Positions 23,221 through 32,264 of a DNA stretch of 36,231 nt are shown piece by piece. Below the pieces are notes generated by a model. It did no database searches. It saw only the letters and a program-made list of their open reading frames with translations, and was not told the origin of the DNA. Origin of the DNA: Gammaproteobacteria bacterium. Lineage in GTDB: Bacteria > Pseudomonadota > Gammaproteobacteria > SZUA-21. Position numbers and translations under genes: made by a program. The stretch covers positions 1 to 36,231 of the forward strand of contig QILK01000142.1 in the NCBI GenBank assembly GCA_003233345.1, in the 5' to 3' direction. Position 1 is the stretch's first letter, and each line of letters opens with the position of its first letter.

Positions 23221-23505
23221 ATGGAACATCGGTGGGGAACTAGAAAACCCGTATTACAGGATGTATGCATTCGCGATGAAACGGGTGTTACATCACACGG
23301 CAAGATCAATAACGTCAATCGCGACGGCATGTATATCCAAATTGATTTGCATGGGATCAAAAAAGGTTCCATAATTGACCTGGAAACCGCCAACGGCCGT
23401 TGCATTCGCGGCTGTGTGGTGCATGTGCAGACAAACGGTATCGGCATTATGTTTGTATCATCTAATTTTTCCCCTTGCGAGCAGCTATTGGAACAATTTC
23501 AATAG
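23221..23505 (+). CDS. PilZ-domain protein
   Basis: A 94-aa single-domain protein resembling PilZ, the c-di-GMP-binding fold. The N-terminus has RWGTR, fitting the RxxxR motif. The second motif appears as NVNRDGMYI, a variant of (D/N)xSxxG in which Ser is replaced by Asn. C-di-GMP binding is therefore plausible but uncertain. It lies 53 bp after the DUF5676 gene and 46 bp before the MFS gene, and is probably in the same transcript. Its presence in a metal cluster is unexpected. Confidence 0.72.
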   Translation: MEHRWGTRKPVLQDVCIRDETGVTSHGKINNVNRDGMYIQIDLHGIKKGSIIDLETANGRCIRGCVVHVQTNGIGIMFVSSNFSPCEQLLEQFQ

Positions 23506-23551
23506 CGACGCAATCAAAATTTGCTGACATCATGCTTGGAGGTAAAAGTGG

Positions 23552-24775
23552 ATGGTTGATAAACAATGTGATCAACTGACCACATTGCCGTTTTTTCTGC
23601 TGATGATGTCAGTATTCACTGTCTATGTTGGATACGGTATCGTCCTTCCCGTGCTGCCATTTTTCCTCGAGCGCTCGCTTGGAGACGCTGCCCGATTTTC
23701 GGTTGCCTGGCATACGGGTATGATTGCCGGTATTTATATGCTGGCATTGTTTGTATGTGCTCCATTTTGGGGACGCGTCTCGGATCGCATTGGTCGCCGG
23801 CCAGTTATTCTTATAGGCTTGGGCGGTTGTGTTTTGGCATTAGCCTCTTTTGGTCTGGCAACAAATGTGTTGTTAGCCTATCTTTCGCGCGCAATGGCCG
23901 GCGCCTTGGTCTCGGCTGTATTACCAGTAACACTGGCCTATGTCAGTGATACCAGTAGCCATGAAACGCGCGCGCGGCGTTTTGCCTGGATGACCGCCGC
24001 CAGCACGCTGGGGTTTTTAGTCGGCCCTTTGCTTGGCGGATGGCTGACTGATCTGCAAACCCCGACAACAACCGACACTACCACGACGACTTTGTTTTCA
24101 ACGCCCTTTTTTGTAGCTGCTACCGCTGGCGCTGCAATCTGGCTGGCCGTCTATCACTGGCTTCCCGCGATTTCCTCATTAACCGGCGTAATAACAAGAC
24201 CACCAAGATCGCGCAATATAAGTTCAATAACGTTATTACGTTTTCTGGCGTTGCTGGGAATGTTTGGACTTGGCGTTTTCGAAGTGGCGATCGCTTTGCA
24301 GGGTCAGCAAGTTCTGGGACTCAATCCCTTACAGATCGGTTTAGTGTTTATGGAGTGTAGTCTAATCATGGTGCTGGTTCAGGTATTTGTTTTTTCACCG
24401 CTGGCCAGACGGGTCGAATTCCGGTTCATCATCGTACCGGCCTTTGTGCTGATGGCGATCGGCATTGGCGCACTGCCCTCGGTGGCTGACATGAACTGGC
24501 TTATACTCGTCGTAGGATTATTTGCAGCCGGTTCAGGAATATTAATTCCAATGCTGGTATACCGGGTTTCGTTGGATGCCGGTGTCGATCAGGGCGCTGA
24601 GCTTGGCAAGCAAACCGCTGCTGCTAGTTTGGGTCAGGGACTTGGGTCAATAGCTGCCGGTTGGCTCTATGGTATTACTGCTGAGACACCCTTTTTAGCA
24701 ACTGCATCATTATTGCTGTTAGGTGCACTGGCGGCTATGGCCTATGGTCGGCGTGAACCTGCGCGAGCTGAGTAA
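23552..24775 (+). CDS. MFS efflux transporter (DHA1-like)
   Basis: Major facilitator of 407 aa with the expected twelve hydrophobic segments and motif A between helices 2 and 3 (GRVSDRIGRRPV, about residues 73-84). Motif C-like glycines in LGFLVGPLLGGWLTD point to the drug/H+ antiporter branch, which includes Tet-type exporters. The start at 23552 fits GGAGG at 23538-23542. Its position between the PilZ gene and the Cu-ATPase suggests co-regulation with metal stress, but the substrate (drug, metal-siderophore or metabolite) cannot be told. Confidence 0.82.
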   Translation: MVDKQCDQLTTLPFFLLMMSVFTVYVGYGIVLPVLPFFLERSLGDAARFSVAWHTGMIAGIYMLALFVCAPFWGRVSDRIGRRPVILIGLGGCVLALASFGLATNVLLAYLSRAMAGALVSAVLPVTLAYVSDTSSHETRARRFAWMTAASTLGFLVGPLLGGWLTDLQTPTTTDTTTTTLFSTPFFVAATAGAAIWLAVYHWLPAISSLTGVITRPPRSRNISSITLLRFLALLGMFGLGVFEVAIALQGQQVLGLNPLQIGLVFMECSLIMVLVQVFVFSPLARRVEFRFIIVPAFVLMAIGIGALPSVADMNWLILVVGLFAAGSGILIPMLVYRVSLDAGVDQGAELGKQTAAASLGQGLGSIAAGWLYGITAETPFLATASLLLLGALAAMAYGRREPARAE

Positions 24776-24866
24776 GCCATGCAAAATCGTTCTCTAACAA
24801 TTCTCATCGCGCAATTACGAATACTCGTTAATGTAGAGTGAAACCAGAAAACAATTGAAAAACAGC

Positions 24867-24898
24867 TTGACATGTTACCTGCACCCATCTCTTATAAT
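24867..24898 (+). promoter_or_regulatory. Promoter of the Cu-ATPase gene with an unusually long 20-bp spacer
   Basis: Perfect consensus hexamers TTGACA (24867-24872) and TATAAT (24893-24898), separated by 20 bp instead of 17. Overlong spacers are a hallmark of MerR-family-activated promoters such as CueR-controlled copA, but no clear central dyad is visible here. Predicted start near 24905; the gene starts at 24951. Confidence 0.55.
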
Positions 24899-24950
24899 GG
24901 AAAATATAGAAATAAGTAAAACAGCTTCAATTTATTAAAGGAGTATTAAA

Positions 24951-27365
24951 ATGTCATTAGATCCAGTGTGTGGTATGGAGGTTGATCAAAAAACTGCCGA
25001 ACACCAGGCTTCGCATGAAGGTGAAGAATATTACTTTTGCTCAACGCATTGTCTAACTAAATTTACGACATCACCGTCGACGTACTTGTCTGCAAGCAAA
25101 CCCGTGGAGTCTACTGAAAGCGACACAGATCCAGACGCATTATACACCTGCCCTATGCACCCGGAGATTCAACAACAGGGGCCTGGTCCCTGTCCAAAAT
25201 GTGGTATGGCATTAGAATCCATGGCCCCCCCGGTAGCGGCAACCAAGACTGAATATACTTGCCCGATGCATCCTGAAATTGTGCAGGATAGTCCGGGGGC
25301 CTGCCCAAAATGTGGCATGGCGTTGGAGTCCCGTACCATTGAAGTCGAAGACGATACCAGCGAACTAGACTATATGACATCGCGTTTCTGGGTCAGCACT
25401 GTATTGGCAATACCGGTATTTTTAAGTGCTATGGCAGCAGAATTCTGGCCTGAGCAAATGGCTGAAATTATCAATCCAAAGACCAGACAATGGTTGGAAC
25501 TGATTCTATCCGCCCCAATCGTTTGGTGGGGTGGCTGGGTCTTTTATGTTAGAGCAATACAATCTGTCATTACCCGTAACCTTAATATGTTTACCCTCAT
25601 TGGTTTGGGTGTGAGTGTTGCCTGGGTCTATAGCTTTATCGGTGTTGTGTTTCCTGGTATTTTTCCAGCAGAAGTGTTTAATGACGTCGGGGTTGTACCG
25701 GTTTATTTTGAAGCCGCAGCGGTCATTACCGCATTGGTGTTGTTAGGTCAGGTACTGGAATTACGCGCGCGTAGCCAGACCAACGCCGCGATTAAATTAT
25801 TGTTGGGACTCGCACCTAAAACAGCCCGAATCGTCCATAAAAACGGCGAGGAAGAAGATATACCACTGGAACATGTAAAACCTGGAAACCATTTACGTGT
25901 TCGACCTGGTGAAAAGGTGCCTGTTGATGGGGTGGTTATTGAAGGCGAGAGTAATGTTGACGAGTCGATGGTAACCGGTGAACCCATTCCAGTCGTAAAA
26001 ACTGCAGGTGAAAAACTGATTGGTGCAACCGTCAATGGTACGGGTGGGCTACTGATGCGTGCTGACCGGGTGGGCAGTGATACGCTGTTGGCGCAAATCG
26101 TTAAAATGGTCGCAGAGGCCCAACGTTCCCGCGCACCGATTCAAAAATTAGTCGATACCGTCGCCGGCTATTTTGTGCCCGTCGTGGTAGTAATCGCGAT
26201 CGCTACCTTTATCGTCTGGGGCTTGTGGGGCCCGGAACCGGCAATCGCTTTTGCGATCATAAATTCAGTTGCCGTGTTGATTATCGCCTGTCCTTGTGCC
26301 TTAGGACTGGCAACACCTATGTCAATTATGGTGGGCACCGGTAAAGGTGCGATGATGGGTGTACTGATAAAAAACGCTGAATCATTGGAGATACTCAGAA
26401 AAGTGGATACCCTGGTTGTCGACAAAACGGGAACACTGACCGAAGGCAAACCCAAGTTGGTGGCAGTCACCACCCTGAAAGATGTCGATGAACAACACGC
26501 GCTTAAACTGGCTGCCAGTCTGGAGCGCGCCAGCGAACACCCGCTTGCCGAAGCCATCGTCAAGGGTGCAGAAGCACGCGATATTAAGCTGGTCAAGACT
26601 AATAATTTTCAATCGGTAACAGGCAAAGGCGTCACGGGTGAAGTGGATGGCCATCAAGTTGCACTGGGTAACAAAAAATTACTCCAAAGTCTGAATATAG
26701 ACCCTAAGGACCTGCCCGCACGAGCGAATGCTCAGCGAGCAGAGGGGCAGACCGTTATGTTTTTGGCTATTGATGGCCACGCCGCCGGGCTGATAGGCGT
26801 CGCTGATCCAATCAAAGATTCTACACCGGAAGCTATTCGCGATTTACACAACGAAGGAATTTCGGTGGTCATGCTGACGGGGGATAGCCTGAAAACGGCT
26901 GAAGCAGTTGCAGCAAAACTGGATATAGACGAGGTTCAGGCGGAGGTACTGCCTGATCAAAAAGCAATGGTAGTCAAGGAATTGCAGGCCAATGGAAAGA
27001 TCGTGGCAATGGCAGGTGATGGCATTAACGATGCGCCCGCGTTAGCCCAGGCGCAGGTGGGTATCGCCATGGGAACCGGAACCGATGTTGCCATGGAAAG
27101 CGCTGGTGTCACCCTGGTAAAAGGCGATCTACGAGGTATTGTTCGCGCCAGACGGCTAAGTCGGGCGACCATGCGTAATATTCGTCAAAATCTGTTTTTT
27201 GCCTTTATTTATAATGCACTAGGCGTCCCGGTCGCTGCGGGGCTATTGTATCCAATCTTTGGTACTGCCGGCTTGCTATCACCAATTATTGCAGCGGCAG
27301 CAATGAGCTTTAGTTCCGTGTCGGTCATCACCAATGCGCTTCGACTGCGAAATCTAAAACTTTAA
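24951..27365 (+). CDS. copA: Cu(I)-exporting P1B-type ATPase with YHS and two heavy-metal-binding domains
   Basis: Copper-translocating P-type ATPase, 804 aa. Instead of the usual HMA (GMxCxxC) domains it starts with a YHS domain (residues 3-45; DPVCGMEV and FCSTHC). Two heavy-metal-binding domains follow (about 64-90 and 101-127), each with CPMHPEI and [10 protein letters not shown]. The membrane metal site is CPC (447-449). The phosphorylation site is DKTGT (Asp491), with the SEHPLAEA His-Pro motif and GDGINDAP downstream. Late-helix signatures YNALGVP and MSFSSVSV match the Cu+ P1B-1 subgroup. It would export cytosolic Cu(I) to the periplasm for the multicopper oxidase and Cus-like pump. 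A strong AAGGAG lies before the ATG. Confidence 0.95.
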   Translation: MSLDPVCGMEVDQKTAEHQASHEGEEYYFCSTHCLTKFTTSPSTYLSASKPVESTESDTDPDALYTCPMHPEIQQQGPGPCPKCGMALESMAPPVAATKTEYTCPMHPEIVQDSPGACPKCGMALESRTIEVEDDTSELDYMTSRFWVSTVLAIPVFLSAMAAEFWPEQMAEIINPKTRQWLELILSAPIVWWGGWVFYVRAIQSVITRNLNMFTLIGLGVSVAWVYSFIGVVFPGIFPAEVFNDVGVVPVYFEAAAVITALVLLGQVLELRARSQTNAAIKLLLGLAPKTARIVHKNGEEEDIPLEHVKPGNHLRVRPGEKVPVDGVVIEGESNVDESMVTGEPIPVVKTAGEKLIGATVNGTGGLLMRADRVGSDTLLAQIVKMVAEAQRSRAPIQKLVDTVAGYFVPVVVVIAIATFIVWGLWGPEPAIAFAIINSVAVLIIACPCALGLATPMSIMVGTGKGAMMGVLIKNAESLEILRKVDTLVVDKTGTLTEGKPKLVAVTTLKDVDEQHALKLAASLERASEHPLAEAIVKGAEARDIKLVKTNNFQSVTGKGVTGEVDGHQVALGNKKLLQSLNIDPKDLPARANAQRAEGQTVMFLAIDGHAAGLIGVADPIKDSTPEAIRDLHNEGISVVMLTGDSLKTAEAVAAKLDIDEVQAEVLPDQKAMVVKELQANGKIVAMAGDGINDAPALAQAQVGIAMGTGTDVAMESAGVTLVKGDLRGIVRARRLSRATMRNIRQNLFFAFIYNALGVPVAAGLLYPIFGTAGLLSPIIAAAAMSFSSVSVITNALRLRNLKL

Positions 27366-27471
27366 TAGGATCGCTTATAAACAATTAAGGAACTCAGTAA
27401 AAGAGTTGGTGAATTGACAAAGATAAAATAGACATTAGATATTAACAGCTAACTTATTCTTTGGAGGTATC

Positions 27472-28149
27472 ATGAATCACGACGTTGCGTATGGTATGTG
27501 GATTATTGTCGCTTTTAATATCGGCATTTTCCTGTTTTTTATTATCAGCTTTCTAATACCCAAGGGACGCGCGGAATGGCGCAGCATGGGAGTCGTGACT
27601 GCATTTTTGATTGCCCTCTTTTCGGAAATGTATGGTTTTCCGCTAACCATCTATCTGCTAAGCGGCTGGTTAGGCGATGCCTATCCTGTGTTACAACCCT
27701 ATAGTCATAAATTTGGGCACCTTTGGGTCGTGGTCTTTGGTGGCTCCACCTTTGCGTGGGCAGTGGTCATGGGGCTTAGCTTGATATTTATGCTTGCCGG
27801 TTATACGTTAATGTCCAAAGGCTGGCGTCAGGTACACGGCGCGCACGGCCAGTTGGTCACTGACGGCGTTTATAGTTTTGTACGTCATCCGCAATATACC
27901 GGCCTGTTTTTGGTTATTATCGGCTTTCTGATTCAATGGCCGACCTTTATTACCGTGATCATGGCACCTATTTTACTCTACTCCTATCGTCGATTGTCGC
28001 ATTCTGAAGAGCAGAAGATGTATAAGCTATTTGAGAGTGACTACGCAGCGTATGCCAAAGATAGACCCCTGTTTTTCCCACCCATGTCGCAGTGGAAAAA
28101 TTTTTTAACCGTATCGATCACAGAAAATACTGAGATTAAAAACAGCTAA
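27472..28149 (+). CDS. Isoprenylcysteine carboxyl methyltransferase-like membrane protein (ICMT/PEMT family; cf. CzcN)
   Basis: A 225-aa protein with five or so membrane segments and the conserved C-terminal SAM-binding signature of the ICMT/PEMT family: GVYSFVRHPQYTGLFLVIIG, then a late Glu (HSEEQKMY). Bacterial members methylate lipids or have unknown substrates. Relatives (CzcN, NccN) occur in metal-resistance clusters of Cupriavidus. Its own promoter is likely (TTGACA at 27412, TAGATA near 27434). The stop shares a base with the next start (TAATG), so it is coupled to the FAD oxidoreductase. Confidence 0.82.
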   Translation: MNHDVAYGMWIIVAFNIGIFLFFIISFLIPKGRAEWRSMGVVTAFLIALFSEMYGFPLTIYLLSGWLGDAYPVLQPYSHKFGHLWVVVFGGSTFAWAVVMGLSLIFMLAGYTLMSKGWRQVHGAHGQLVTDGVYSFVRHPQYTGLFLVIIGFLIQWPTFITVIMAPILLYSYRRLSHSEEQKMYKLFESDYAAYAKDRPLFFPPMSQWKNFLTVSITENTEIKNS

Positions 28150-29276
28150 TGCATAAAAAAGACAAAATCATTCAAATAGCCGGTGCCGGTCCCGCAGGAC
28201 TGGCCGCCGCCATTACTTTGTCTAAAGCAGGCTATAAGGTACAGGTCAATGAAGCCAAAAAAGAGGTTGGCCAACGTTTTGGCGGCGATCTGCAGGGCCT
28301 GGAAAACTGGACCAGCAAGCAAGATGTTCTGCAATGGATGGCGCAGCAAGGACTCACGACCGGTTTTGAATACGCGGCTTGCTCAACGGGTTATGCGTTC
28401 GATGCATACGACAAAGCCTATCCATTAAAAAGCCGGGAGCCGCTATTTTATTTGCTGGAACGCGGCCCTGGGAAAAACACATTGGATCACGCCTTACTTG
28501 AGCAAGCCCTGTCACTAGGGGTGACCGTTACGTTTAATCGTCGACTGACAAAAATGGATGACCAGGGTATTTTAGCGATCGGTCCCAAGGCGGCTGACGC
28601 GATTGCCGTGGGATACCATTTTAGTACCGATATCGATAATGGCTTTTGGGCAATATGTGATGATAATCTCGCCCCAAAAGGGTATGCCTACCTATTGGTA
28701 CTCAATGGCCGGGGTACGATAAAAACCTGTATGTTTACCGGCTTCAATAAAGAACAGTCTTATGTTGATAAAACCGTAAACGCATTTGAAAGACTACTTG
28801 GGCTGAAAATAATCGACCGCCAACCGCATGGAGGCGTTGGCAATTTTCTGCTACCGAAAACCGGCCTACAGGGAAACCGTCTGATCGTCGGCGAGCAGGC
28901 AGGCTTTCAGGATACCTTGTTTGGATTTGGTATGCGCTATGCACTCAGTTCGGGAGTACTCGCCGCAAAAAGTATTATTAACGGCGCTAACTATGAAGAA
29001 TTGTGGCGTCGGGAGTTACAACCACTGCTAAAAACTTCCGTTAGCAACCGTTGGCTATATAATCTTTTAGGCAACAGGGGTTACCGCCTGGTATTAAAAC
29101 TGCTTGCTAACAAATCCGATCTGCGTAAAACGCTGCGCCGCCATTATCAATTAACTTTATTTAAACGTCTTTTATACCCATGGGCACAGCACCGCTATAA
29201 AAGCAAGCGTAAAGATATAAGTTGTCACCATGACAACTGTAACTGCGTCTGGTGTCGAGGAGGCAAATTTGTATGA
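28149..29276 (+). CDS. FAD-dependent oxidoreductase, geranylgeranyl-reductase-like, with C-terminal Cys cluster
   Basis: A 375-aa flavoprotein. The N-terminus has a Rossmann dinucleotide-binding motif (GAGPAGLAAAITLSKAG, residues 9-25), followed by an acidic residue after the second strand. The second FAD motif is in the GEQAGFQDTLFGFGMRYAL region (about 245-262). The overall pattern is that of the geranylgeranyl reductase/lycopene cyclase group. The C-terminus ends with a Cys/His tail, CHHDNCNCVWC, spaced CX4CXCX2C, which could hold a zinc ion or an Fe-S cluster and is not part of the basic fold. It is translationally coupled to the ICMT-like gene upstream and followed by a patatin lipase gene, so the trio may modify a membrane lipid or isoprenoid. 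Substrate unknown. Confidence 0.8.
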   Translation: MHKKDKIIQIAGAGPAGLAAAITLSKAGYKVQVNEAKKEVGQRFGGDLQGLENWTSKQDVLQWMAQQGLTTGFEYAACSTGYAFDAYDKAYPLKSREPLFYLLERGPGKNTLDHALLEQALSLGVTVTFNRRLTKMDDQGILAIGPKAADAIAVGYHFSTDIDNGFWAICDDNLAPKGYAYLLVLNGRGTIKTCMFTGFNKEQSYVDKTVNAFERLLGLKIIDRQPHGGVGNFLLPKTGLQGNRLIVGEQAGFQDTLFGFGMRYALSSGVLAAKSIINGANYEELWRRELQPLLKTSVSNRWLYNLLGNRGYRLVLKLLANKSDLRKTLRRHYQLTLFKRLLYPWAQHRYKSKRKDISCHHDNCNCVWCRGGKFV

Positions 29277-29294
29277 ATTTGTTTTTGTAACGTG

Positions 29295-30227
29295 ATGAAT
29301 AATCATAAAACAAATAAGCAGGCACGTATTGGAATCGTTTTAAGCTCGGGTGGCATTAGAGGTGTTTATGCACATACCGGTTTTATTCAGGCGCTGGCGG
29401 AAATGGGCATAAAGGTTAGCGCGGTAACCGGATGTAGTGCCGGTGCCATCGTCGGTGGCATTTATGCCAGTGGTAAGAATATGCAGGCGTGGACTAAGAC
29501 GCTGGCATCGCTTAACCCCCGCCGCTTTTGGCGGCCTCAATGGTTTCGCATGATCCTCCAACTATTACTACATAGAGGTAAAGGGCTAACCGGTCTATCC
29601 TCAATGGAGGCGGCCAGGGAGTTTTGTAAAGAGCAGATTGAAGTAGAACGTATTGAAGATTGCAAAATCCCGTTTAAGTCTTTGGCGATGAACATTGAAA
29701 CAGAGACCAAAGAAATTTTTAGCAAAGGTGATCTCGCTTCTGCGATAGTCGCGAGTGCGGCTATTCCGATTGTGTATCAACCCGTAAAAATTGAAGATAA
29801 ATATTATTTAGACGGCGCCCTAGAGGATTTTGCGCCAACGGACGCAATTTGTTGTCAACATAACCTGGATATACTAATCCTGCACTATGTCGCCAGTGAT
29901 TCTAATGATTCACTAAGCTTTGCGCAAATGATAGGTAAACCCTGGACGATTTATAGAATTCTCGGAAAGCTGCTTTATAAACGATACCCATGGTATTTGA
30001 CCGGAAAACCTATTTCCCTGCTACATTGCCCTTGCCAATGTGGTACTGAAATTATAGTCATTGAACCAAAACTGGATGATTTGTCCTGGCCGCTTACTGA
30101 CACTGGAATAAATATATTGGAATCCGCGAAAAAACAGACAGTAAATTTACTGGCGCCGTATCGAGATAACATTAACCAAGGTGACAAGAAAGATCTTGTT
30201 ATTAAAATTTCTCGTCATCAGAATTGA
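29295..30227 (+). CDS. Patatin-like phospholipase (RssA/NTE family)
   Basis: Lipid acyl hydrolase with a Ser-Asp dyad. The oxyanion loop SSGGIRGVYAHTG is near residues 16-28, the nucleophile elbow is GCSAG (Ser48) and the catalytic Asp is in LDGALEDFAP (Asp173). Length (310 aa) fits single-domain patatin proteins of the RssA type. It starts 15 bp after the FAD oxidoreductase stop. A GTG at 29292 lies one codon before the chosen ATG, so the start is uncertain by one residue. Probably cytoplasmic or membrane-associated, since no signal peptide is seen. Substrate unknown. Confidence 0.87.
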   Translation: MNNHKTNKQARIGIVLSSGGIRGVYAHTGFIQALAEMGIKVSAVTGCSAGAIVGGIYASGKNMQAWTKTLASLNPRRFWRPQWFRMILQLLLHRGKGLTGLSSMEAAREFCKEQIEVERIEDCKIPFKSLAMNIETETKEIFSKGDLASAIVASAAIPIVYQPVKIEDKYYLDGALEDFAPTDAICCQHNLDILILHYVASDSNDSLSFAQMIGKPWTIYRILGKLLYKRYPWYLTGKPISLLHCPCQCGTEIIVIEPKLDDLSWPLTDTGINILESAKKQTVNLLAPYRDNINQGDKKDLVIKISRHQN

Positions 30228-30485
30228 AATAGGCAGATATAGTTTTTGTCTATTCGAAAACCGAACTATCAGGATAAAAACTGTTTTGTTGACGCAGGTC
30301 AAGTTAAAATTGAAAATTAATTGTTACAATATATTTGTTTCAATAAACTATATTTTTTCTTATTTATTATTATCATTCACATACCTGTAAGATAAATTAA
30401 GATAAATTTAGTATCAGTAAATCTCAGTACATAGTAGTTAAAACTTATACCCGAATCAGATTCTAACAATCAGAGGAGAGTAAAA
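30228..30485. other. Upstream region of the glycogen/phosphoketolase operon
   Basis: A very AT-rich gene-free stretch. It holds the FNR-like dyad and -10 element described separately. A long leader of about 150 bases runs from the predicted start near 30337 to the first ribosome binding site. No other structure was recognised. A 69-codon frame at 30181-30390 has no coding character. Confidence 0.5.
30289..30330 (+). promoter_or_regulatory. FNR/ANR-type site at -41.5 with -10 element
   Basis: Perfect dyad TTGAC-GCAG-GTCAA (30289-30302), one base per half-site away from the FNR/ANR consensus TTGAT-N4-ATCAA. A -10 hexamer TACAAT lies at 30325-30330, predicting a start near 30337. The dyad centre (30295.5) then falls at -41.5, the exact position of FNR/CRP-class activators at class II promoters. 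No separate -35 is needed in such promoters. Confidence 0.55.
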
Positions 30486-30527
30486 ATGTACACTCACATC
30501 ATTAAAGCAAGCGTCCTATTATGCTAG
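30486..30527 (+). CDS. Putative 13-residue leader peptide overlapping the phosphorylase start
   Basis: ATG at 30486 has the only good ribosome binding site here (GAGGAGAG, 30472-30479). It opens a 13-codon frame (MYTHIIKASVLLC) whose TAG stop lies inside the start region of the phosphorylase gene (ATGCTAG, start at 30521). Termination and restart there would couple translation of the phosphorylase to this leader. It could instead be chance; conservation is untested. Confidence 0.4.
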   Translation: MYTHIIKASVLLC

Positions 30528-32215
30528 ATGAATTTATTCATGAGCCGCGAATCGCCTACTTCTCAATGGAAATAGCGTTACACAATGACATGCCTACCTA
30601 CAGTGGTGGCCTTGGCGTACTCGCAGGCGACACTTTGCGTTCGGCAGCTGACATGGAATTACCAATGGTCGCGGTGACGCTGGTAAGCCGATCCGGTTAT
30701 TTTCAGCAGCAAGTGGACGATTCCGGCCACCAACTTGAAAATCCAGATGGCTGGAACCCGGCTCAATGGGCAACACCACTAACAGCAAAAATTGCATTAA
30801 CTATTGAACACCGTACGGTATGGGTTGGCGGTTGGCTATATATTCTCAAGGGCCATATGAATGGTCGGCAACCGATCATTTTACTGGATACCGATTTCGC
30901 TGAAAACCAGGAAGAAGACCGCCAAATTACCAATCAACTCTACGGTGGTGACGATGCAAACAGACTTAAACAAGAAATGGTATTGGGATTAGGCGGTATC
31001 CGCCTGTTGCAGGCAAGTGGCTTTGAAATACGTCAATATCATATGAATGAAGGACATTCGGCCCTGTTGGCACTGGAACTTTTGCAACGCTATGCTTATC
31101 CGCAAGAAAATTTGCGTCCAGGAGAATCAAAATACGACCTGCCAAGAGTACGCGAGCTTTGCTGCTTTACCACACACACGCCAGTAGAAGCGGGTCATGA
31201 TCGCTTTTCCTACGACCTGGTTTACCAGATTATGGGGGAGTTTATTGAAACAAATACATTAAAACAGCTTGCTGGCGAAGAGAGTCTGAATATGACACGG
31301 TTAGCGCTTAACCTCAGCGAGTTTGTCAATGGCGTCGCTAAACGCCACGCACAAATATCACGCACCATGTTTCCAGGTTACCATGTACGTGCGATCACCA
31401 ATGGCGTGCATCCGTTTACCTGGTCTTGCAAAAGCTTTCGCCAACTATTTGATAATCAACTCCCAGGATGGTGCCATGAACCGGAGCTATTAATGCGAGC
31501 TGATTGCTGTTTATCAAACCAGGAAGTCTGGCAAGCACATCAACAGGCAAAGCAAGATCTAATCGAAGATATTGAAAATTTAGTCTCAGTCAGGCTAGAC
31601 GCTGAACTACCCTGCTTCGGATTTGCCCGGCGCATGACAGCTTATAAACGCCCCGATCTATTATTTTCCGATCTGAATCGTTTGAAAAAAATCGCTTCGC
31701 GTTTTCCGTTTCAGGTTGTTCTAGCTGGGAAAGCACATCCCAGAGATGAAGGCGGGAAGCGATTGATTGAAAGTATCTACCAGCATATCGAAGAGTTGGC
31801 TGACACTGTTACTATCGTTTTTCTCCCTGGGTACGATATGGAGATGGCAAAAAAACTGGTGGCCGGTGTGGACGTTTGGTTAAACACACCGTTACGACCA
31901 ATGGAAGCATCCGGCACCAGTGGCATGAAAGCAGCCTTTAATGGCGTGCCCAATTTAAGCGTACTTGATGGTTGGTGGATAGAAGGCTGTATCGAAGGGG
32001 TTACTGGCTGGGCAATTGGTAACAGTGACGCAACGGATAATAGCAATGATGCCGCATCGCTATACGAAAAACTTGAGAATAAGGTATTACCTCTCTATTA
32101 CCATGAGCGCGATGCATGGATTGCGGTGATGAAAGGCGCAATTGCAAAAAATGCATCCGTATTTAATAGCCACCGGATGATGCGGCGTTATGCTACTGAG
32201 GCGTATATCCGTTAG
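30521..32215 (+). CDS. glgP: Alpha-glucan phosphorylase, short GlgP family
   Basis: Pyridoxal-phosphate enzyme releasing glucose-1-phosphate from glycogen. At 564 aa it belongs to the short alpha-glucan phosphorylase family rather than the classical form of about 800 aa. Recognised segments are EPRIAYFSMEIAL at the start, TYSGGLGVLAGD (phosphate/glucan site), YHMNEGHSA, CFARRMTAYKRPDL-type sugar/phosphate binding, and the cofactor site EASGTSGMKAAFNG with Lys470. The start at 30521 matches the usual family N-terminus but has no ribosome binding site of its own. It probably relies on coupling to the short frame at 30486. It leads the operon with acetate kinase and phosphoketolase, feeding stored glucan into acetyl phosphate. 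Confidence 0.9.
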   Translation: MLDEFIHEPRIAYFSMEIALHNDMPTYSGGLGVLAGDTLRSAADMELPMVAVTLVSRSGYFQQQVDDSGHQLENPDGWNPAQWATPLTAKIALTIEHRTVWVGGWLYILKGHMNGRQPIILLDTDFAENQEEDRQITNQLYGGDDANRLKQEMVLGLGGIRLLQASGFEIRQYHMNEGHSALLALELLQRYAYPQENLRPGESKYDLPRVRELCCFTTHTPVEAGHDRFSYDLVYQIMGEFIETNTLKQLAGEESLNMTRLALNLSEFVNGVAKRHAQISRTMFPGYHVRAITNGVHPFTWSCKSFRQLFDNQLPGWCHEPELLMRADCCLSNQEVWQAHQQAKQDLIEDIENLVSVRLDAELPCFGFARRMTAYKRPDLLFSDLNRLKKIASRFPFQVVLAGKAHPRDEGGKRLIESIYQHIEELADTVTIVFLPGYDMEMAKKLVAGVDVWLNTPLRPMEASGTSGMKAAFNGVPNLSVLDGWWIEGCIEGVTGWAIGNSDATDNSNDAASLYEKLENKVLPLYYHERDAWIAVMKGAIAKNASVFNSHRMMRRYATEAYIR

Positions 32216-32264
32216 TTTAGTCACGATTATAGGTTAGACGCAAGTTTAAATAGGATGGTTTTAA

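Noticed and set aside
24867-24898. Canonical CueR operator at the Cu-ATPase promoter
   Set aside because: The spacer length fits but the ACCTTCC-type inverted repeat is absent, so only the long spacer is reported.
30181-30390. 69-codon plus frame after the patatin gene
   Set aside because: Overlaps the patatin end and runs through AT-rich promoter DNA; the hydrophobic tail comes from T-rich composition.
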